Shown: positions 33,426-43,799, numbered from the stretch's first letter. The stretch is 64,000 bases of DNA from Candidatus Gastranaerophilales bacterium (GCA_017461425.1 JAFTXY010000011.1:310001-374000), one strand, 5' to 3'. The notes: generated from the sequence alone by a model not told the origin. Numbers and translations are program-made.

Positions 33426-36400
33426 ATGTTTTCAAAATTTTTTATAGATAGACCAAGGTTTGCATTCGTAATTTCTATTGTAATAATGCTTGTAGGTTTT
33501 ATTGCATTGAAGCAATTACCTTTAGAGGAATATCCAACAATTACACCTCCACAAGTAACAGTTAGTGCTACATATATGGGCGCTTCATCAGATGTTATTG
33601 AATCGACAGTTGCTGCACCTATTGAATCTGCTGTTAATGGTGTCGAAAGAATGCTTTATATGACATCTGATTCAAAAGATGGCACATATCGTCTAACTAT
33701 TTATTTTGAAGTTGGTTCTGACCCAGATATGAATGTTGTCAACGTTCAAAATAAAGTTTCTTTGGTTACATCTCGTCTTCCATCTGACGTATCAAGATAT
33801 GGTTTGACAGTTAAACAAAATACCGGTGGTGGCGGTTTATTGTATTACGGTATTTATTCGCCAGATAATAGTGTAGATTTAGTAACATTATCAAATTATG
33901 CGTCAATTTATTTAAAAGATGAATTAGCTCGTATTAATGGTGTTGCTGAAGTTCAAGTGTTTGGTGGTAAAGATTATTCTATGCGAATTTGGCTTGATAG
34001 CCAAAAAATGGCAGCTTTAAATGTTTCTCCAAGTGAAGTTGCAACAGCAATTAATGCTCAAAACGCTCAAGTTTCAGCTGGTGCATTAGGAAATCAGCCT
34101 ATGAAAAAAGTCACAGAAATGGCTTTAACTTTAAAGACCCCAGGAAGATTAAAAACAGTTGAAGAATTTGAAAATATAATTGTTCGCTCTGGCGCTTTGG
34201 GTCAATCAATAAGATTGAAAGATGTTGCAAGAGTTGAGCTTGCGGGCGAAAATTATGTAACTGATGGTAAGGTTGATAACAAATCTGTTGCAGTAATGTC
34301 TGTAACACAATTGTCTTATGCAAATTCAATCGATGTTGCAAATAAATGTAATAAAAAATTAGAAGAATTATCAAAATCTTTTCCAGAAGGGATAGCGTAT
34401 AGTGTATTTTATAATGCAACTGATGCTGTTAAAGATTCATTATATGAAGTTATTAAAACAATAATCGAAGCGGTATTTATTGTTGTTATTACGGTATATT
34501 TTTTCCTTGGGGATTGGAGAGCAAGTATTGTTCCATTTTGTGCAATTCCTGTATCGTTAATTGGTGCATTTGCTGCATTTTCTGCATTTGGATTTTCAAT
34601 CAATCTTTTAACATTATTTGGTCTTGTACTTGCAGTTGGTACGGTTGTAGACGATGCTATTGTTGTTGTCGAAAATGTCCAGCGGCATATAGAAATGGGT
34701 AAAAAACCGAAAGAAGCTGCAATTGTTTCTATGGAAGAAGTTTCAAGCGCTGTTATTGCAACATCTTTAGTGTTAATGGCAGTATTTGTTCCTGTTGCAT
34801 TTATTCCTGGAATTACAGGAAAAATGTATCAACAATTTGCAATAACAATTGCTGTGTCTGTTGGCATTTCAACAGTTATGGCTTTGACATTGGCTCCTGC
34901 ATTGTGTGCAATATTCTTAAGAAGCCAAGAAGATATGCCAAAAAGAAGCTATTATGAAAAATATAGACAGCTATATAACGATTATTGGTCTGATAAAAAA
35001 GATTTACAAGGTATTGAAAAATTAAAAGCTTGGGGCGAATTTTTGGCTTATAGCTGGGATGTTTCGTTAAAGAAATTTGATAGAGCATTTGAAAGAACAA
35101 AAGATTCTTTTATAGAAGCTACTCAATATTTTATAGAAATGCCAAAAAGGACAATAATTCTTTATACAGTTTTATTGTTAGGTTTAGTTGGTATGTTTAA
35201 ATTGCTTCCATCAGGCTTTTTGCCATCAGAAGATAAGGGCGCTGCATTTGTTAGTATTCAATTTAAAGATGGAACATCATTGGCAAAAACAAATCAAATG
35301 ACTGCGCAATTAACTGATGACATTTTAAAATTTCCAGGAGTTGATTCAATCTTGTCTTTAAATGGTTTTAATGGACAAAATACATCAATCTTCATTGTGC
35401 AACTAGATGAATGGAAAACAAGATTAAACCCTAATTTTATAAAGACATTATTTATGTCAAAAGAGAAAAAAGATGCATCAAAAAAACAAATTAATGATGT
35501 TATTGCAAGAATTAATGCGCTAGGTGCTAAATATCCAAATTCAACAATGCATGCATTTGTTCCTCCTGCTATTCAAGGCTTATCTATGTTTGGTGGATTT
35601 GAATATCAATTATTAGATAAAGGTTCAAGGACTCCTCAAGAGCTTCATGCGCAAGCTAAAAAGCTTATTATGGATGCGAACCAAAATTCAAAATTGACCA
35701 GTGTATTTACTCAATACAATTCCGCAACTCCACAGTTGATGATTAAAATAGATTATGAAAAAATTCTTGCTCAAGGAATCAATGTTCAAGACGTTTATAC
35801 AGCTTTATCAAGTCAATTTGGAACATATTATGTAAACGATTTTAATCTTCAAGGTCGTGTATTTAGGGTTATGATGTCTGCTGATGAAGAATATCGTGAA
35901 ACAATTGATTCAATAAATAAGGTTTATGTAAAAACTTCTTCTAATAAATCAGCACCATTATCATCTTTGGTTTCAATTGAACCTGTTGTTGGTCCATATA
36001 ACATTACTAGATTTAATATGTACAAATCTATTCAAATAACAGGAAATCCTGCAAAAGGTCAATCTTCAGGTGATGCAATTAAAGAAATGGAAAGATTATC
36101 AAAAGAAAAACTGCCAAACGATGTTGGTTTTGCTTGGTCTGGTACGTCTTTACAAGAAATTGAATCTGCGGGTCAAACAGGCATAGTTCTTGTTATGTCT
36201 TTGATTTTTGTGTATTTATTCTTGGTTGCTTTATATGAAAGCTGGATGTTGCCAGTCGGAGTTATGCTTATTGCGCCTATTGCGATGTTAGGTGCATTAT
36301 TATTCCAATATATTTGGGGATTATCTTTAGATTTGTATGCTCAAATCGGTCTTATTATGTTGATTGGTTTGGCTGCAAAACAGGCAATTTTAATTATAGA

Positions 36401-36710
36401 ATTTGCTAAAGTTGAAAGAGAAGAACACAAATTAGGTATAATGGAAGCTGCAATGAAAGCAGCTAGAACAAGATTTAGAGCCGTTGTTATGACGTCTTTA
36501 GCATTTATTTTCGGTATTATGCCATTGGTAACTGCTATTGGCCCTGGTTGCAATTCAAGACAATCATTAGGTGTAACTGTATTAGGTGGTATGGTTGCCG
36601 CAGTTATAATTGGTACAATTTTAGTGCCATCATTCTATGCAATTATACAAAAATCAAGAGAAGATTCTAAAAATAGATGTCATAATAAAGATAAAGAGGA
36701 GCAAAATTAA
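33426..36710 (+). CDS. RND-family inner-membrane efflux pump (AcrB/MexB-like)
   Basis: 1094 residues. The N-terminal [18 protein letters not shown] and [14 protein letters not shown] are hallmarks of HAE1 RND pumps. The proton-relay Asp pair is in [19 protein letters not shown] and the Lys in [15 protein letters not shown]; both halves have the expected membrane helices. It expels hydrophobic compounds by proton antiport. The protein is about 50 residues longer than AcrB owing to extra hydrophilic sequence after the first half ([19 protein letters not shown] and a helical stretch to about 575). It is preceded by the adaptor and overlaps the TolC-like gene by one base. Confidence 0.95.
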   Translation: MFSKFFIDRPRFAFVISIVIMLVGFIALKQLPLEEYPTITPPQVTVSATYMGASSDVIESTVAAPIESAVNGVERMLYMTSDSKDGTYRLTIYFEVGSDPDMNVVNVQNKVSLVTSRLPSDVSRYGLTVKQNTGGGGLLYYGIYSPDNSVDLVTLSNYASIYLKDELARINGVAEVQVFGGKDYSMRIWLDSQKMAALNVSPSEVATAINAQNAQVSAGALGNQPMKKVTEMALTLKTPGRLKTVEEFENIIVRSGALGQSIRLKDVARVELAGENYVTDGKVDNKSVAVMSVTQLSYANSIDVANKCNKKLEELSKSFPEGIAYSVFYNATDAVKDSLYEVIKTIIEAVFIVVITVYFFLGDWRASIVPFCAIPVSLIGAFAAFSAFGFSINLLTLFGLVLAVGTVVDDAIVVVENVQRHIEMGKKPKEAAIVSMEEVSSAVIATSLVLMAVFVPVAFIPGITGKMYQQFAITIAVSVGISTVMALTLAPALCAIFLRSQEDMPKRSYYEKYRQLYNDYWSDKKDLQGIEKLKAWGEFLAYSWDVSLKKFDRAFERTKDSFIEATQYFIEMPKRTIILYTVLLLGLVGMFKLLPSGFLPSEDKGAAFVSIQFKDGTSLAKTNQMTAQLTDDILKFPGVDSILSLNGFNGQNTSIFIVQLDEWKTRLNPNFIKTLFMSKEKKDASKKQINDVIARINALGAKYPNSTMHAFVPPAIQGLSMFGGFEYQLLDKGSRTPQELHAQAKKLIMDANQNSKLTSVFTQYNSATPQLMIKIDYEKILAQGINVQDVYTALSSQFGTYYVNDFNLQGRVFRVMMSADEEYRETIDSINKVYVKTSSNKSAPLSSLVSIEPVVGPYNITRFNMYKSIQITGNPAKGQSSGDAIKEMERLSKEKLPNDVGFAWSGTSLQEIESAGQTGIVLVMSLIFVYLFLVALYESWMLPVGVMLIAPIAMLGALLFQYIWGLSLDLYAQIGLIMLIGLAAKQAILIIEFAKVEREEHKLGIMEAAMKAARTRFRAVVMTSLAFIFGIMPLVTAIGPGCNSRQSLGVTVLGGMVAAVIIGTILVPSFYAIIQKSREDSKNRCHNKDKEEQN

Positions 36711-38251
36711 TGAAAGATAGAATTAAAATATCATTCATAATTCTTTGTCTTTGTGTAATGGCAAATTGCGCATATTGCGAAGAAACAACAACAGATAAAA
36801 ATTTAGATAAAGGTTTAAGTATATTCAAAAAAGAAAAAAAGATTAAAAAAGTAAAAGTTAAACCTACTAAATTAAAGAAACAATATAAAGTAACAGATAA
36901 AGTTAAAGAAGAATTTTCTATTCCAACAGATATCTACATGAATGTTGGTGAAAAGAGTGATAAGGTTGTTAAACTTGAAGGTGGCATATCTAAATCAATC
37001 GAGCTTAATATGGCAGATTGTTTAGAGCTTGCTTTGATTAATAATCCAAAAATTAAAGCTGCTTATGCAAAATCTGAAATTGCTAAATATCAAAAATGGG
37101 AAACTTTATCAGGATATTCTCCAAGATTAGATTTTTCTTCATCAATAAATCATAATAAACCTGATTTATCAATGCTTAGAAGCAATTTGAAAATAAGCGC
37201 TTTTGATAAATATACTCTTGGACAAATTGGTATACGCCAATTAGTTTGGGACTTTGGATACACCCAAAATAAATATACTATCGATAAAATTGCATATGAA
37301 AAATCAAAATCTGAAATCGATAGAATTGTAAATGAGGTTGTATGTGCAGTAAAAGATGCATACTATAATCTTTTATTTGCATTTGATAAAAAAAGAGTAG
37401 CGCAAGAAGCATTGGATAATTATACAAAAACATATCATCAAGCTCTTGCTTTTTGGGAAGTTGGTACAAAAGCGAAAGTAGATGTTTTGTTTGCGCAAAC
37501 AAATATGGAAGAAGCTAGAGCACAGCTTATTTCTGCAGAAAATAATATTGATATTGCATATTCTCAATTAAATAATGCAATTGGTTTGCCTTTTGTTGAT
37601 CCATATATGGTTGATACTTCATTACATTATGAACCTGTTAATGTAACTATGAAACAGGCTGTTGAAATAGCGAATGAATCTCGTCCTGATTTAAAAGGTG
37701 CAATGTTAAATGTGGATATGGCAAATCAAGGTGTTAAATTAGCCTGGAAAACAGTTATGCCTGCTTTTGAATTTCAAGCAAATTATGGAAAAGGCGGTAT
37801 TGAAGATTGGACTGAAAGAAGTTGGTATAATTATGGTGGATTCTTGAGTTTTCCAACAGTAAACCCTGTTTTATTGAGAAATCAAGTTAAGGAAGCAAAA
37901 GCTACATATGAACAAGTTCAATATGAAACAAAAGCACAAATAAATGATATTTATTATGAAATTCAAAGCGTTTTCACTCGCTTAAAAGATGCTAGAGCAA
38001 GAATTCCTGTTGCTAAAACCGCCATGGAAAAGGCTCAAGAAAATTACGAATTAACATCTGGAAGATATAAAGTTGGCTATGGAGATGCTATTGAGTTAAA
38101 AGATGCTCAAGTGGCTCTTGTACAAGCAAAGTTGAATTATTATCAAACAATTTATGATTATAATTCTGCAAGAGCAAATCTTGAAAAATCAATTGGTCAA
38201 ACATTGAAGCCAGAAAGCTCTGAATTAATTGATACATCTCAAGATATATAG
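36710..38251 (+). CDS. TolC-like outer-membrane efflux protein
   Basis: 513 residues. A signal peptide (KISFIILCLCVMANCAYC) leads into a Lys-rich linker of about 75 residues (KKEKKIKKVKVKPTKLKK), longer than usual, then the duplicated OEP repeat: MADCLELALINNPKIKAAYA with LFAQTNMEEARAQLISAENN, and MKQAVEIANESRPDLKGAML with LKDAQVALVQAKLNYYQTI. These helices build the periplasmic tunnel and outer-membrane barrel. The start overlaps the stop of the RND pump gene by one base (TAATG), so the three are co-translated as a tripartite pump. Confidence 0.92.
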   Translation: MKDRIKISFIILCLCVMANCAYCEETTTDKNLDKGLSIFKKEKKIKKVKVKPTKLKKQYKVTDKVKEEFSIPTDIYMNVGEKSDKVVKLEGGISKSIELNMADCLELALINNPKIKAAYAKSEIAKYQKWETLSGYSPRLDFSSSINHNKPDLSMLRSNLKISAFDKYTLGQIGIRQLVWDFGYTQNKYTIDKIAYEKSKSEIDRIVNEVVCAVKDAYYNLLFAFDKKRVAQEALDNYTKTYHQALAFWEVGTKAKVDVLFAQTNMEEARAQLISAENNIDIAYSQLNNAIGLPFVDPYMVDTSLHYEPVNVTMKQAVEIANESRPDLKGAMLNVDMANQGVKLAWKTVMPAFEFQANYGKGGIEDWTERSWYNYGGFLSFPTVNPVLLRNQVKEAKATYEQVQYETKAQINDIYYEIQSVFTRLKDARARIPVAKTAMEKAQENYELTSGRYKVGYGDAIELKDAQVALVQAKLNYYQTIYDYNSARANLEKSIGQTLKPESSELIDTSQDI

Positions 38252-38314
38252 TTAAATTTATATAGATACTTGGTTAATGTTATAAATTTAAAATTAAAAT
38301 ATGCTTTTATTGTT

Positions 38315-38824
38315 ATGAAAGCATATTTTATTATTTTAGGATTTATTTTATTTTTAAATACAACTGGCGCAAATGCACTTAGCTATAACAATCCATATTG
38401 GAAAAATTCATATAGAATTAATCCAATTTATCGTCCTGTTTACAATCCATATGGTCAATATAATTCTTATCAACAGTATAAAAATGCTAATAGAAATAAT
38501 ATAAATAGAATTAAAAGAATGCAAAAAATTAGGCAAATGAATAGAATTAAAAGAAATTTAAACAATTCTATAAGCCTCTTTAATAATAGAAACAATTATT
38601 ATCCTGGTTATTTAACAGGTTATTCTACTCCAATAAATACAAATGTTTTTAGCCAGCTTGGAATAAGTCCAGATATAAATTCTTATAAAATTCCAAATAC
38701 TACACAAAATACAAATTTGTTTTCAATGCCAAATACAACAACATATTGTTTTCAAGATGGAAGATGTTATCAGGATATAAAAGGAGTTTCTGGCACAACA
38801 GGTGTTAAAATTATTCATGATTAA
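38315..38824 (+). CDS. Secreted Asn/Tyr-rich protein, unknown function
   Basis: 169 residues from ATG 38315, chosen because it opens a classical signal peptide: MKAYFIILGFILFLNTTGAN with cleavage likely after ANA. The mature part is rich in Asn, Tyr, Arg and Ile (NPYWKNSYRINPIYRP, RNNINRIKRMQKIRQMNRIK) and ends with a Cys pair in YCFQDGRCYQDIKG. No known domain. It follows the efflux operon by 60 bp and may be read from it. A periplasmic or surface protein is likely. Confidence 0.6.
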   Translation: MKAYFIILGFILFLNTTGANALSYNNPYWKNSYRINPIYRPVYNPYGQYNSYQQYKNANRNNINRIKRMQKIRQMNRIKRNLNNSISLFNNRNNYYPGYLTGYSTPINTNVFSQLGISPDINSYKIPNTTQNTNLFSMPNTTTYCFQDGRCYQDIKGVSGTTGVKIIHD

Positions 38825-38825
38825 C

Positions 38826-38860
38826 TTTACCAATATTTAAAAAAGTCTTATAATATTTAG
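38826..38860 (+). promoter_or_regulatory. Leaderless promoter of ldcA
   Basis: TTTACC (38826-38831), 17-bp spacer, TATAAT (38849-38854), 6 nt, ATG 38861. No Shine-Dalgarno sequence. The -35 box overlaps the stop codon region of the upstream gene. Confidence 0.65.
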
Positions 38861-39673
38861 ATGAAAAAAATAAAAACAATAGCGCTTGTTGCTCCTAGCG
38901 GGGATATCAGAAATTTAGATGAAATTAATAAAAAAATTTCAATTCTAGAAGAAAAGTTTCTTATTAAAAAGTATTATGATGAAAATATTAAAAATGGATA
39001 TTTATCTGATAGTGATGAAAATCGTGCTAAATATTTTCAAAAAGCCTTTTTAGATGATGAAGTTGATTTGGTTTTAGCTCTTCGTGGTGGATATGGGACA
39101 ATAAGAATTGTTGATAAAATAGATTATGAATTAATTAAAAATTCTGGAAAAATTTATTGCGGAAGTTCTGATTCAACAATATTATTAGCAGCGCTAAATA
39201 ATAAAACAAATATTAAATGTTTTCATAGTTTAATGGTTTCTAATGGTTTTGTAGAAAATTTAGAAAAAAATATTAAAATAATTGAAAATGATATTTTTAA
39301 TATCAATTTAAAATCCTTAAAAAAGGGTATTGCTAAAGGAATTTTATGGGGCGGAAATTTATCAAGTTTGGTATCTTTATTTTCAGATGATTTTTATTTG
39401 CCTCAAGAGGATATTATTTTGTTTGTCGAAGATTTAAATGAACCTATGTATAAAATTGACAAAATGCTATATGAAATTTATCGCAATAAAGATTTAAAAA
39501 GTAAAATTAAAGGAATAATTTTTGGCGATTTTTATTTTGACGAGAGTGAAATTTTATCATTATTGTGCGAATATTCAGACAAATTTGAAGTTCCTTCTTG
39601 GTTAACTTTTGATATTACTCACAAAGAAAATAATGTTACTATTCCATATGGTAAATTTATAAAATTAAATTAA
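38861..39673 (+). CDS. ldcA: LD-carboxypeptidase (S66 family)
   Basis: 270 residues. Removes the terminal D-Ala from cytoplasmic murein tetrapeptides during cell-wall recycling. IALVAPSGDIRN opens the N-terminal domain; VLALRGGYGTIRI and YCGSSDSTILL hold the oxyanion loop and the nucleophilic Ser (family GYSDIT); LFVEDLNEPMYKIDKML carries the catalytic Glu and THKENNVTIPYGK the catalytic His. There is no signal peptide, as expected for the cytoplasmic enzyme. A complete promoter ends 6 nt before the ATG, so the mRNA is probably leaderless. Confidence 0.88.
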   Translation: MKKIKTIALVAPSGDIRNLDEINKKISILEEKFLIKKYYDENIKNGYLSDSDENRAKYFQKAFLDDEVDLVLALRGGYGTIRIVDKIDYELIKNSGKIYCGSSDSTILLAALNNKTNIKCFHSLMVSNGFVENLEKNIKIIENDIFNINLKSLKKGIAKGILWGGNLSSLVSLFSDDFYLPQEDIILFVEDLNEPMYKIDKMLYEIYRNKDLKSKIKGIIFGDFYFDESEILSLLCEYSDKFEVPSWLTFDITHKENNVTIPYGKFIKLN

Positions 39674-39689
39674 CAAAAAATTTCTTTAA

Positions 39690-39724
39690 TTGTTTACAAT
39701 TTTTGTTTTTGCTATCATATTCAT
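39690..39724 (+). promoter_or_regulatory. Leaderless promoter of the birA-oadGAB operon
   Basis: TTGTTT (39690-39695), 17-bp spacer, TATCAT (39713-39718), 6 nt, ATG 39725. Confidence 0.55.
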
Positions 39725-40291
39725 ATGCGCAGTATTATTCATTTCGATGAACTAAACTCAACAAGTGTTTATGCTCATCAGCATCTAGAGGAATTAAACA
39801 ACTTTCAGGTTATATCGTGTGATGTTCAACCACAAGGACATGGGCAGTTTGAAAGAAAATGGTTTTCTTCAAAAGAGAATGGTGGAAATATTTATATTTC
39901 AATAATTTTGAAACCTGAAAATATTACTTATTTAAATGAGCTAACAAGATATGTTGCTTTAATTGGGGCAAAAACATTAAAGGAATATGGCTTAAATCCA
40001 ACATTTAAATATCCAAACGATATTCTAATTAATGGAAAAAAAATAGCAGGTTTTCTTGCTGAATCTGAATTCTTAGGAACAGTTTGTAAAGGTGTTATTG
40101 TTGGTTGCGGAATAAATTTGAATTTAGATGAAAATGAACTAAAAAATATTGATATTCCTGCAACTTCAATATTTAACGAAACAAAAAAACAAGTTAATAA
40201 ACAAGAATTTTTAGATAAATTTTTATCTAATTTTGAAGATGAATATAATGATTTTTTAAATAACGGAATAAAAGGAGAAGTGCTATGTTAA
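39725..40291 (+). CDS. birA: Biotin-[acetyl-CoA-carboxylase/OadA] ligase
   Basis: 188 residues: only the catalytic domain, without the N-terminal DNA-binding repressor domain of E. coli BirA. HFDELNSTSVYAH opens the fold; the biotinoyl-AMP loop reads QGHGQFERKWFSS in place of the usual GRGRxGRxW, with Arg and Trp kept; FKYPNDILINGKKIAGFLAE holds the catalytic Lys and GVIVGCGINLNL completes the site. The C-terminal SH3-like domain is reduced. The gene overlaps oadG by 7 bp and heads the oadGAB operon, so its target is very likely the biotinyl Lys of OadA. Confidence 0.9.
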   Translation: MRSIIHFDELNSTSVYAHQHLEELNNFQVISCDVQPQGHGQFERKWFSSKENGGNIYISIILKPENITYLNELTRYVALIGAKTLKEYGLNPTFKYPNDILINGKKIAGFLAESEFLGTVCKGVIVGCGINLNLDENELKNIDIPATSIFNETKKQVNKQEFLDKFLSNFEDEYNDFLNNGIKGEVLC

Positions 40292-40521
40292 ATCCTGAAA
40301 TTTGGACACAAGGATTAACCACAATGGCTGTTGGAATGGGAATTGTATTTTCATTCTTGGTTATTTTGGTATTTTCTATGCTTGTTTTGTCAAATGTTAT
40401 TGGTTGGCTTAATAAAGTGTGTCCTGTTGCGGTACCTGAAGCAAAACAAGTTAAAAAAGTAAGCTCTGATGATGCTGAAATTGCATTAGCTATTGCAGTT
40501 GCAGCAAAAAGTGTTTGGTAG
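40285..40521 (+). CDS. oadG: Oxaloacetate decarboxylase gamma-like subunit
   Basis: 78 residues. One N-terminal membrane helix (GLTTMAVGMGIVFSFLVILV) and a short cytoplasmic tail with DDAEIALAIAVAAKSV, the size and layout of OadG/MmdD-type subunits that hold the decarboxylase complex together. ATG 40285 lies inside the 3' end of birA, with GGAGAAG upstream. It is followed by oadA and oadB. Sequence identity in this family is low, so the call depends on context. Confidence 0.8.
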   Translation: MLNPEIWTQGLTTMAVGMGIVFSFLVILVFSMLVLSNVIGWLNKVCPVAVPEAKQVKKVSSDDAEIALAIAVAAKSVW

Positions 40522-40545
40522 ATATTAAAAAAAGAGGAAAATAAA

Positions 40546-42348
40546 ATGGCTAAAAAACAAATTAAAGTTATGGACACCTCATTTCGTGACGGTTTCCAAT
40601 CAGTATATGGGGCTAAAGTTTTAGTAGATGACTTTATTCCTGCATTGCAAGCAGCAGTTGATGCTGGTATTAAACATTTTGAAACAGCTGGTGGTGCTCG
40701 TTTCCAAGTTCCAATTTTCTTCTGTAATGAAAATGCATTTGAAACTATGGATAAAATGAGAGCAGCTGTACCATCAGATGTTGTATTCCAATCATTATCA
40801 CGTGGCGTTAATGTTGTTGGTTTAAACTCTCAACCTCGTGATGTTATTGATTTACACGCAAAAATGTTTGCAAAACATGGTGTTAATGTTATTAGAAACT
40901 TTGATGCTTTAAATGATGTTAATAATTTAATTGATTCAGCTAATTCAATTAAAGCTCATGGATTAAAACATGAAGTAACAATTACAATGATGGAGCTTCC
41001 TTATGGTTGTGAAGGCGCTCATGATGTAGCATTTTATGAAAGAGTTTTGAGAAATATTTTAGATTCAGGTTTGCCATTTGATTCATTATGTTTTAAAGAT
41101 GCTTCTGGTACATCAAACCCAAGAAAAGTTTTTGAAACAGTTAAAATGGCTCGTGAAATTCTAGGCGCTGATGCTCATATCAGATTCCATTCTCATGAAA
41201 CAGCTGGTACTGGCTTAGCTTCTTATTTAGCAGCTTTAGATGGTGGTGCTGATGGTATTGACCTTGCCATGAAACCTGTATCTGGTGGTACTGGTCAACC
41301 AGATATTATTTCTATGTGGCATGCATTGAAAGGTACTGAATATGATCTTGGTTTAGATATCAAGAAAATCATGGAAACAGAAGAAATCTTTAAAGAATGC
41401 ATGAAAGATTATCGACTAGATCCTACATCATTAGCAGTTAACCCAATTTTAATTCAAGCACCTCTTCCAGGTGGCGCTACTGCAACAACAGTTAACCAGT
41501 TAAAAGATATGGGTATGATGGATAAATTCCCAGCATTAATCCAATCTATGAAAGAATGTGTAGAACGTGGTGGTTACGCAACATCTGTTACTCCTGTTTC
41601 ACAATTCTATGCTCAACAAGCATTCTTAAATGCAACACAAGGTGCTTGGCAAGTTGCTAACCCAGGATATGCTAAAATGCTTCTTGGATATTTTGGTAAA
41701 ACTCCAATTGAACCAGATCCAGAATTAGTTAAATGGGCGCAAGAAAAAATGAATATGGAACCAACAACTGAGCGTGTTGTTGACATCAATGAAAAAGACC
41801 CAGAAAAAGGTTTAGAAGCAGCAAAAGCTCGTCTAGAAGCTGCGGGATTACCTGTAACAGATGAAAACTTATTCATTTCAGCAGCTTGTAAAGATGCTAA
41901 TGTTGATAAAGGTATCGAATTTTTATTGGGCAAAGGAACAGTTTCTGTTAATAAATCAGTTTCAAAACCTGCTGTAGCTGCTTGTGCTGGTTCATCAGAT
42001 GGTTGCACAGTTACTGTTAATGGTAAAAAATATGCTGTTAAATTAGACGGCACAAAAGCTACAGTTAATGGCAAAACTTATGATATTTCAGTTAAAGATG
42101 GTATTGAAGAAACATCTTCAGCGGCGTCTGGTGAAGGCAAAGAAGTTAAAGCAGCTTTACCTGGCAATGTTTTAAGAATTGAAGTATCTGAAGGCGAAGA
42201 AGTATCCGAGGGCGATGTATTATTGGTGGTTGAAGCTATGAAAATGGAAACAGAAGTTAAATCTCCATATTCTGGTAAAATTTTATCAATTGAAGTTGCT
42301 CAAGGCGATACTGTTAAAAATGGTCAAACAATGGTAGTTATTGGTTAA
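40546..42348 (+). CDS. oadA: Biotin-dependent decarboxylase alpha subunit (OadA-type)
   Basis: 600 residues. A TIM-barrel carboxyltransferase domain (MDTSFRDGFQSVYGAKVL; SLCFKDASGTSNPRK with the Lys that is carbamylated; IRFHSHETAGTG with the metal His pair), a helical conserved domain and a C-terminal biotinyl domain with VVEAMKMETEVKSP (biotinyl Lys near residue 566). It transfers carboxyl from oxaloacetate or a related acid to biotin; OadB then decarboxylates it and pumps sodium. The first motif differs from the usual RDAHQSLLATR, so the natural substrate may not be oxaloacetate. Shine-Dalgarno AGAGGAA precedes ATG 40546. Confidence 0.9.
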   Translation: MAKKQIKVMDTSFRDGFQSVYGAKVLVDDFIPALQAAVDAGIKHFETAGGARFQVPIFFCNENAFETMDKMRAAVPSDVVFQSLSRGVNVVGLNSQPRDVIDLHAKMFAKHGVNVIRNFDALNDVNNLIDSANSIKAHGLKHEVTITMMELPYGCEGAHDVAFYERVLRNILDSGLPFDSLCFKDASGTSNPRKVFETVKMAREILGADAHIRFHSHETAGTGLASYLAALDGGADGIDLAMKPVSGGTGQPDIISMWHALKGTEYDLGLDIKKIMETEEIFKECMKDYRLDPTSLAVNPILIQAPLPGGATATTVNQLKDMGMMDKFPALIQSMKECVERGGYATSVTPVSQFYAQQAFLNATQGAWQVANPGYAKMLLGYFGKTPIEPDPELVKWAQEKMNMEPTTERVVDINEKDPEKGLEAAKARLEAAGLPVTDENLFISAACKDANVDKGIEFLLGKGTVSVNKSVSKPAVAACAGSSDGCTVTVNGKKYAVKLDGTKATVNGKTYDISVKDGIEETSSAASGEGKEVKAALPGNVLRIEVSEGEEVSEGDVLLVVEAMKMETEVKSPYSGKILSIEVAQGDTVKNGQTMVVIG

Positions 42349-42360
42349 TGGAGGTAAGAA

Positions 42361-43545
42361 ATGAACGTATCTGATATTTTCCAACAACTATGGCAGACAA
42401 CAGGTATTTATAATTTTATAAAACCTGTTGAAGAAACTATGGAATTTGCAAATGGTTTTGAACAATTTTTATATCAATTTGGATGCCCTATAATGCTTCT
42501 AATCTGCCTATTTTTAATGTGGCTAGGTATTAAAAAACAATATGAACCATTATTGTTAATTCCAATTGCATTTGGTGGCTTTTTATCAAATATTCCAATT
42601 TGTGATATTGCAGGACCCCATGGTTTCTTGGGTATCATTTATGAAGCTGGTATTCATCAAGGCTTGTTCCCATTAATTATCTTTATGGGTGTAGGCGCTA
42701 TGACAGACTTTGGTCCATTATTGGCAAATCCTAAAACTGCATTATTGGGTGGTGCTGCACAATTTGGTATTTTTGGAGCATTATTATTAGCATTATGCTG
42801 CTTTGGTTTTACATTACCTGAAGCTGGCGCAATTGGTATCATTGGTGGTGCTGATGGTCCAACATCAATCTTTATCACATCAAAATTAGCTCCACATTTA
42901 TTAGGTGCGATTGCGGTAGCAGCGTATTCTTATATGGCTTTGGTTCCTGTAATTCAACCGCCAATTATGAAACTTTTAACTACAGATGCTGAAAGAAAAA
43001 TTCAAATGAGCCAATTAAGAGAAGTTTCTCAAAGAGAAAAAATCGTTTTCCCTCTTTTGGTTCTTTCATTATGTGTAATTTTCTTACCTGATGCTTGTCC
43101 ATTGGTTGGAGCTTTAGCATTTGGCAATTTATGTAAAGAATGCGGTGTTGTTGAAAGATTATCTAATACAATGCAAAATGCTCTAATTAATATTGTTACT
43201 ATTTTCTTAGGATTATCTGTTGGTTCTAAATTGTCAGCAGATCAATTTTTAACAGTTCAAACTTTGTTTATTCTAATTCTTGGAATTGTAGCATTTTCAA
43301 TGGCTACAGCAGCAGGTGTTATAATGGCAAAAATAATGAATTTATTCTTAAAAGAAAAAATTAATCCATTAATTGGTTCAGCTGGTGTATCTGCTGTTCC
43401 AATGGCAGCCCGTGTAGCAAATAAGGTTGGTTTAGAATATAATCCAAATAACTTCTTATTGATGCATGCAATGGGTCCAAACGTTGCAGGTGTTATTGGT
43501 TCAGCAGTTGCTGCTGGTGTATTACTTGCTGTTTGCCCTCATTAA
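42361..43545 (+). CDS. oadB: Sodium-pumping decarboxylase beta subunit
   Basis: 394 residues, multi-pass inner-membrane protein. The conserved region [20 protein letters not shown] with [19 protein letters not shown] holds the Asp of the sodium site, and [16 protein letters not shown] and [19 protein letters not shown] are signature blocks of the OadB/MmdB/GcdB family. It decarboxylates carboxybiotin on OadA and exports sodium ions. GGAGG lies 5 nt before the ATG. It ends the birA-oadG-oadA-oadB operon, followed by two copies of a hairpin repeat that can act as terminators. Confidence 0.95.
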   Translation: MNVSDIFQQLWQTTGIYNFIKPVEETMEFANGFEQFLYQFGCPIMLLICLFLMWLGIKKQYEPLLLIPIAFGGFLSNIPICDIAGPHGFLGIIYEAGIHQGLFPLIIFMGVGAMTDFGPLLANPKTALLGGAAQFGIFGALLLALCCFGFTLPEAGAIGIIGGADGPTSIFITSKLAPHLLGAIAVAAYSYMALVPVIQPPIMKLLTTDAERKIQMSQLREVSQREKIVFPLLVLSLCVIFLPDACPLVGALAFGNLCKECGVVERLSNTMQNALINIVTIFLGLSVGSKLSADQFLTVQTLFILILGIVAFSMATAAGVIMAKIMNLFLKEKINPLIGSAGVSAVPMAARVANKVGLEYNPNNFLLMHAMGPNVAGVIGSAVAAGVLLAVCPH

Positions 43546-43614
43546 TAACCTGAGTCAAATGAGCCTAGTGCGACTGCACTTGGTGAATGCAGACGAAAGG
43601 CAAAAGGATATGAA

Positions 43615-43649
43615 AAAGAAAGTCGAAATGTTGAGTTTCGGCTTTCTTT
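43615..43649 (+). terminator. Hairpin terminator after oadB, copy 1
   Basis: A 14-bp stem with one G-U pair around loop TGTTGAG, ending in CTTTCTTT. Confidence 0.75.
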
Positions 43650-43764
43650 GTAATTGGACTAAAGCGACGTAGAAATCTTTGATTTCACAGGAGCAGAACC
43701 TGAGTCAAATGAGCCTAGTGCGACTGCACTTGGTGAATGCAGACGAAAGGCAAAAGGATATGAA

Positions 43765-43799
43765 AAAGAAAGTCAGAATGTTGGGTTCTGGCTTTCTTT
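43765..43799 (+). terminator. Hairpin terminator after oadB, copy 2
   Basis: A 14-bp stem with one G-U pair around loop TGTTGGG, ending in CTTTCTTT. Confidence 0.75.

Larger units (their letters stand above)
43547..43799 (+). repeat. Two copies of a ~103-bp hairpin-ended repeat, 150 bp apart
   Basis: The first 78 bases (43547-43624 and 43697-43774) are identical. They include a palindrome CCTAGTGC-GACT-GCACTTGG. Each copy ends in a hairpin: 43615-43649 and 43765-43799, with loops TGTTGAG and TGTTGGG. Stem bases differ in paired fashion (CGAAA/TTTCG versus CAGAA/TTCTG), so pairing is kept. Between the copies lies GCGACGTAG, a small hairpin GAAATC-TTT-GATTTC and ACAGGAGCA. Confidence 0.85.

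Noticed and set aside
41613-42074. 153-codon reverse frame inside oadA
   Set aside because: Shadow frame of a well-conserved gene with no start signal.
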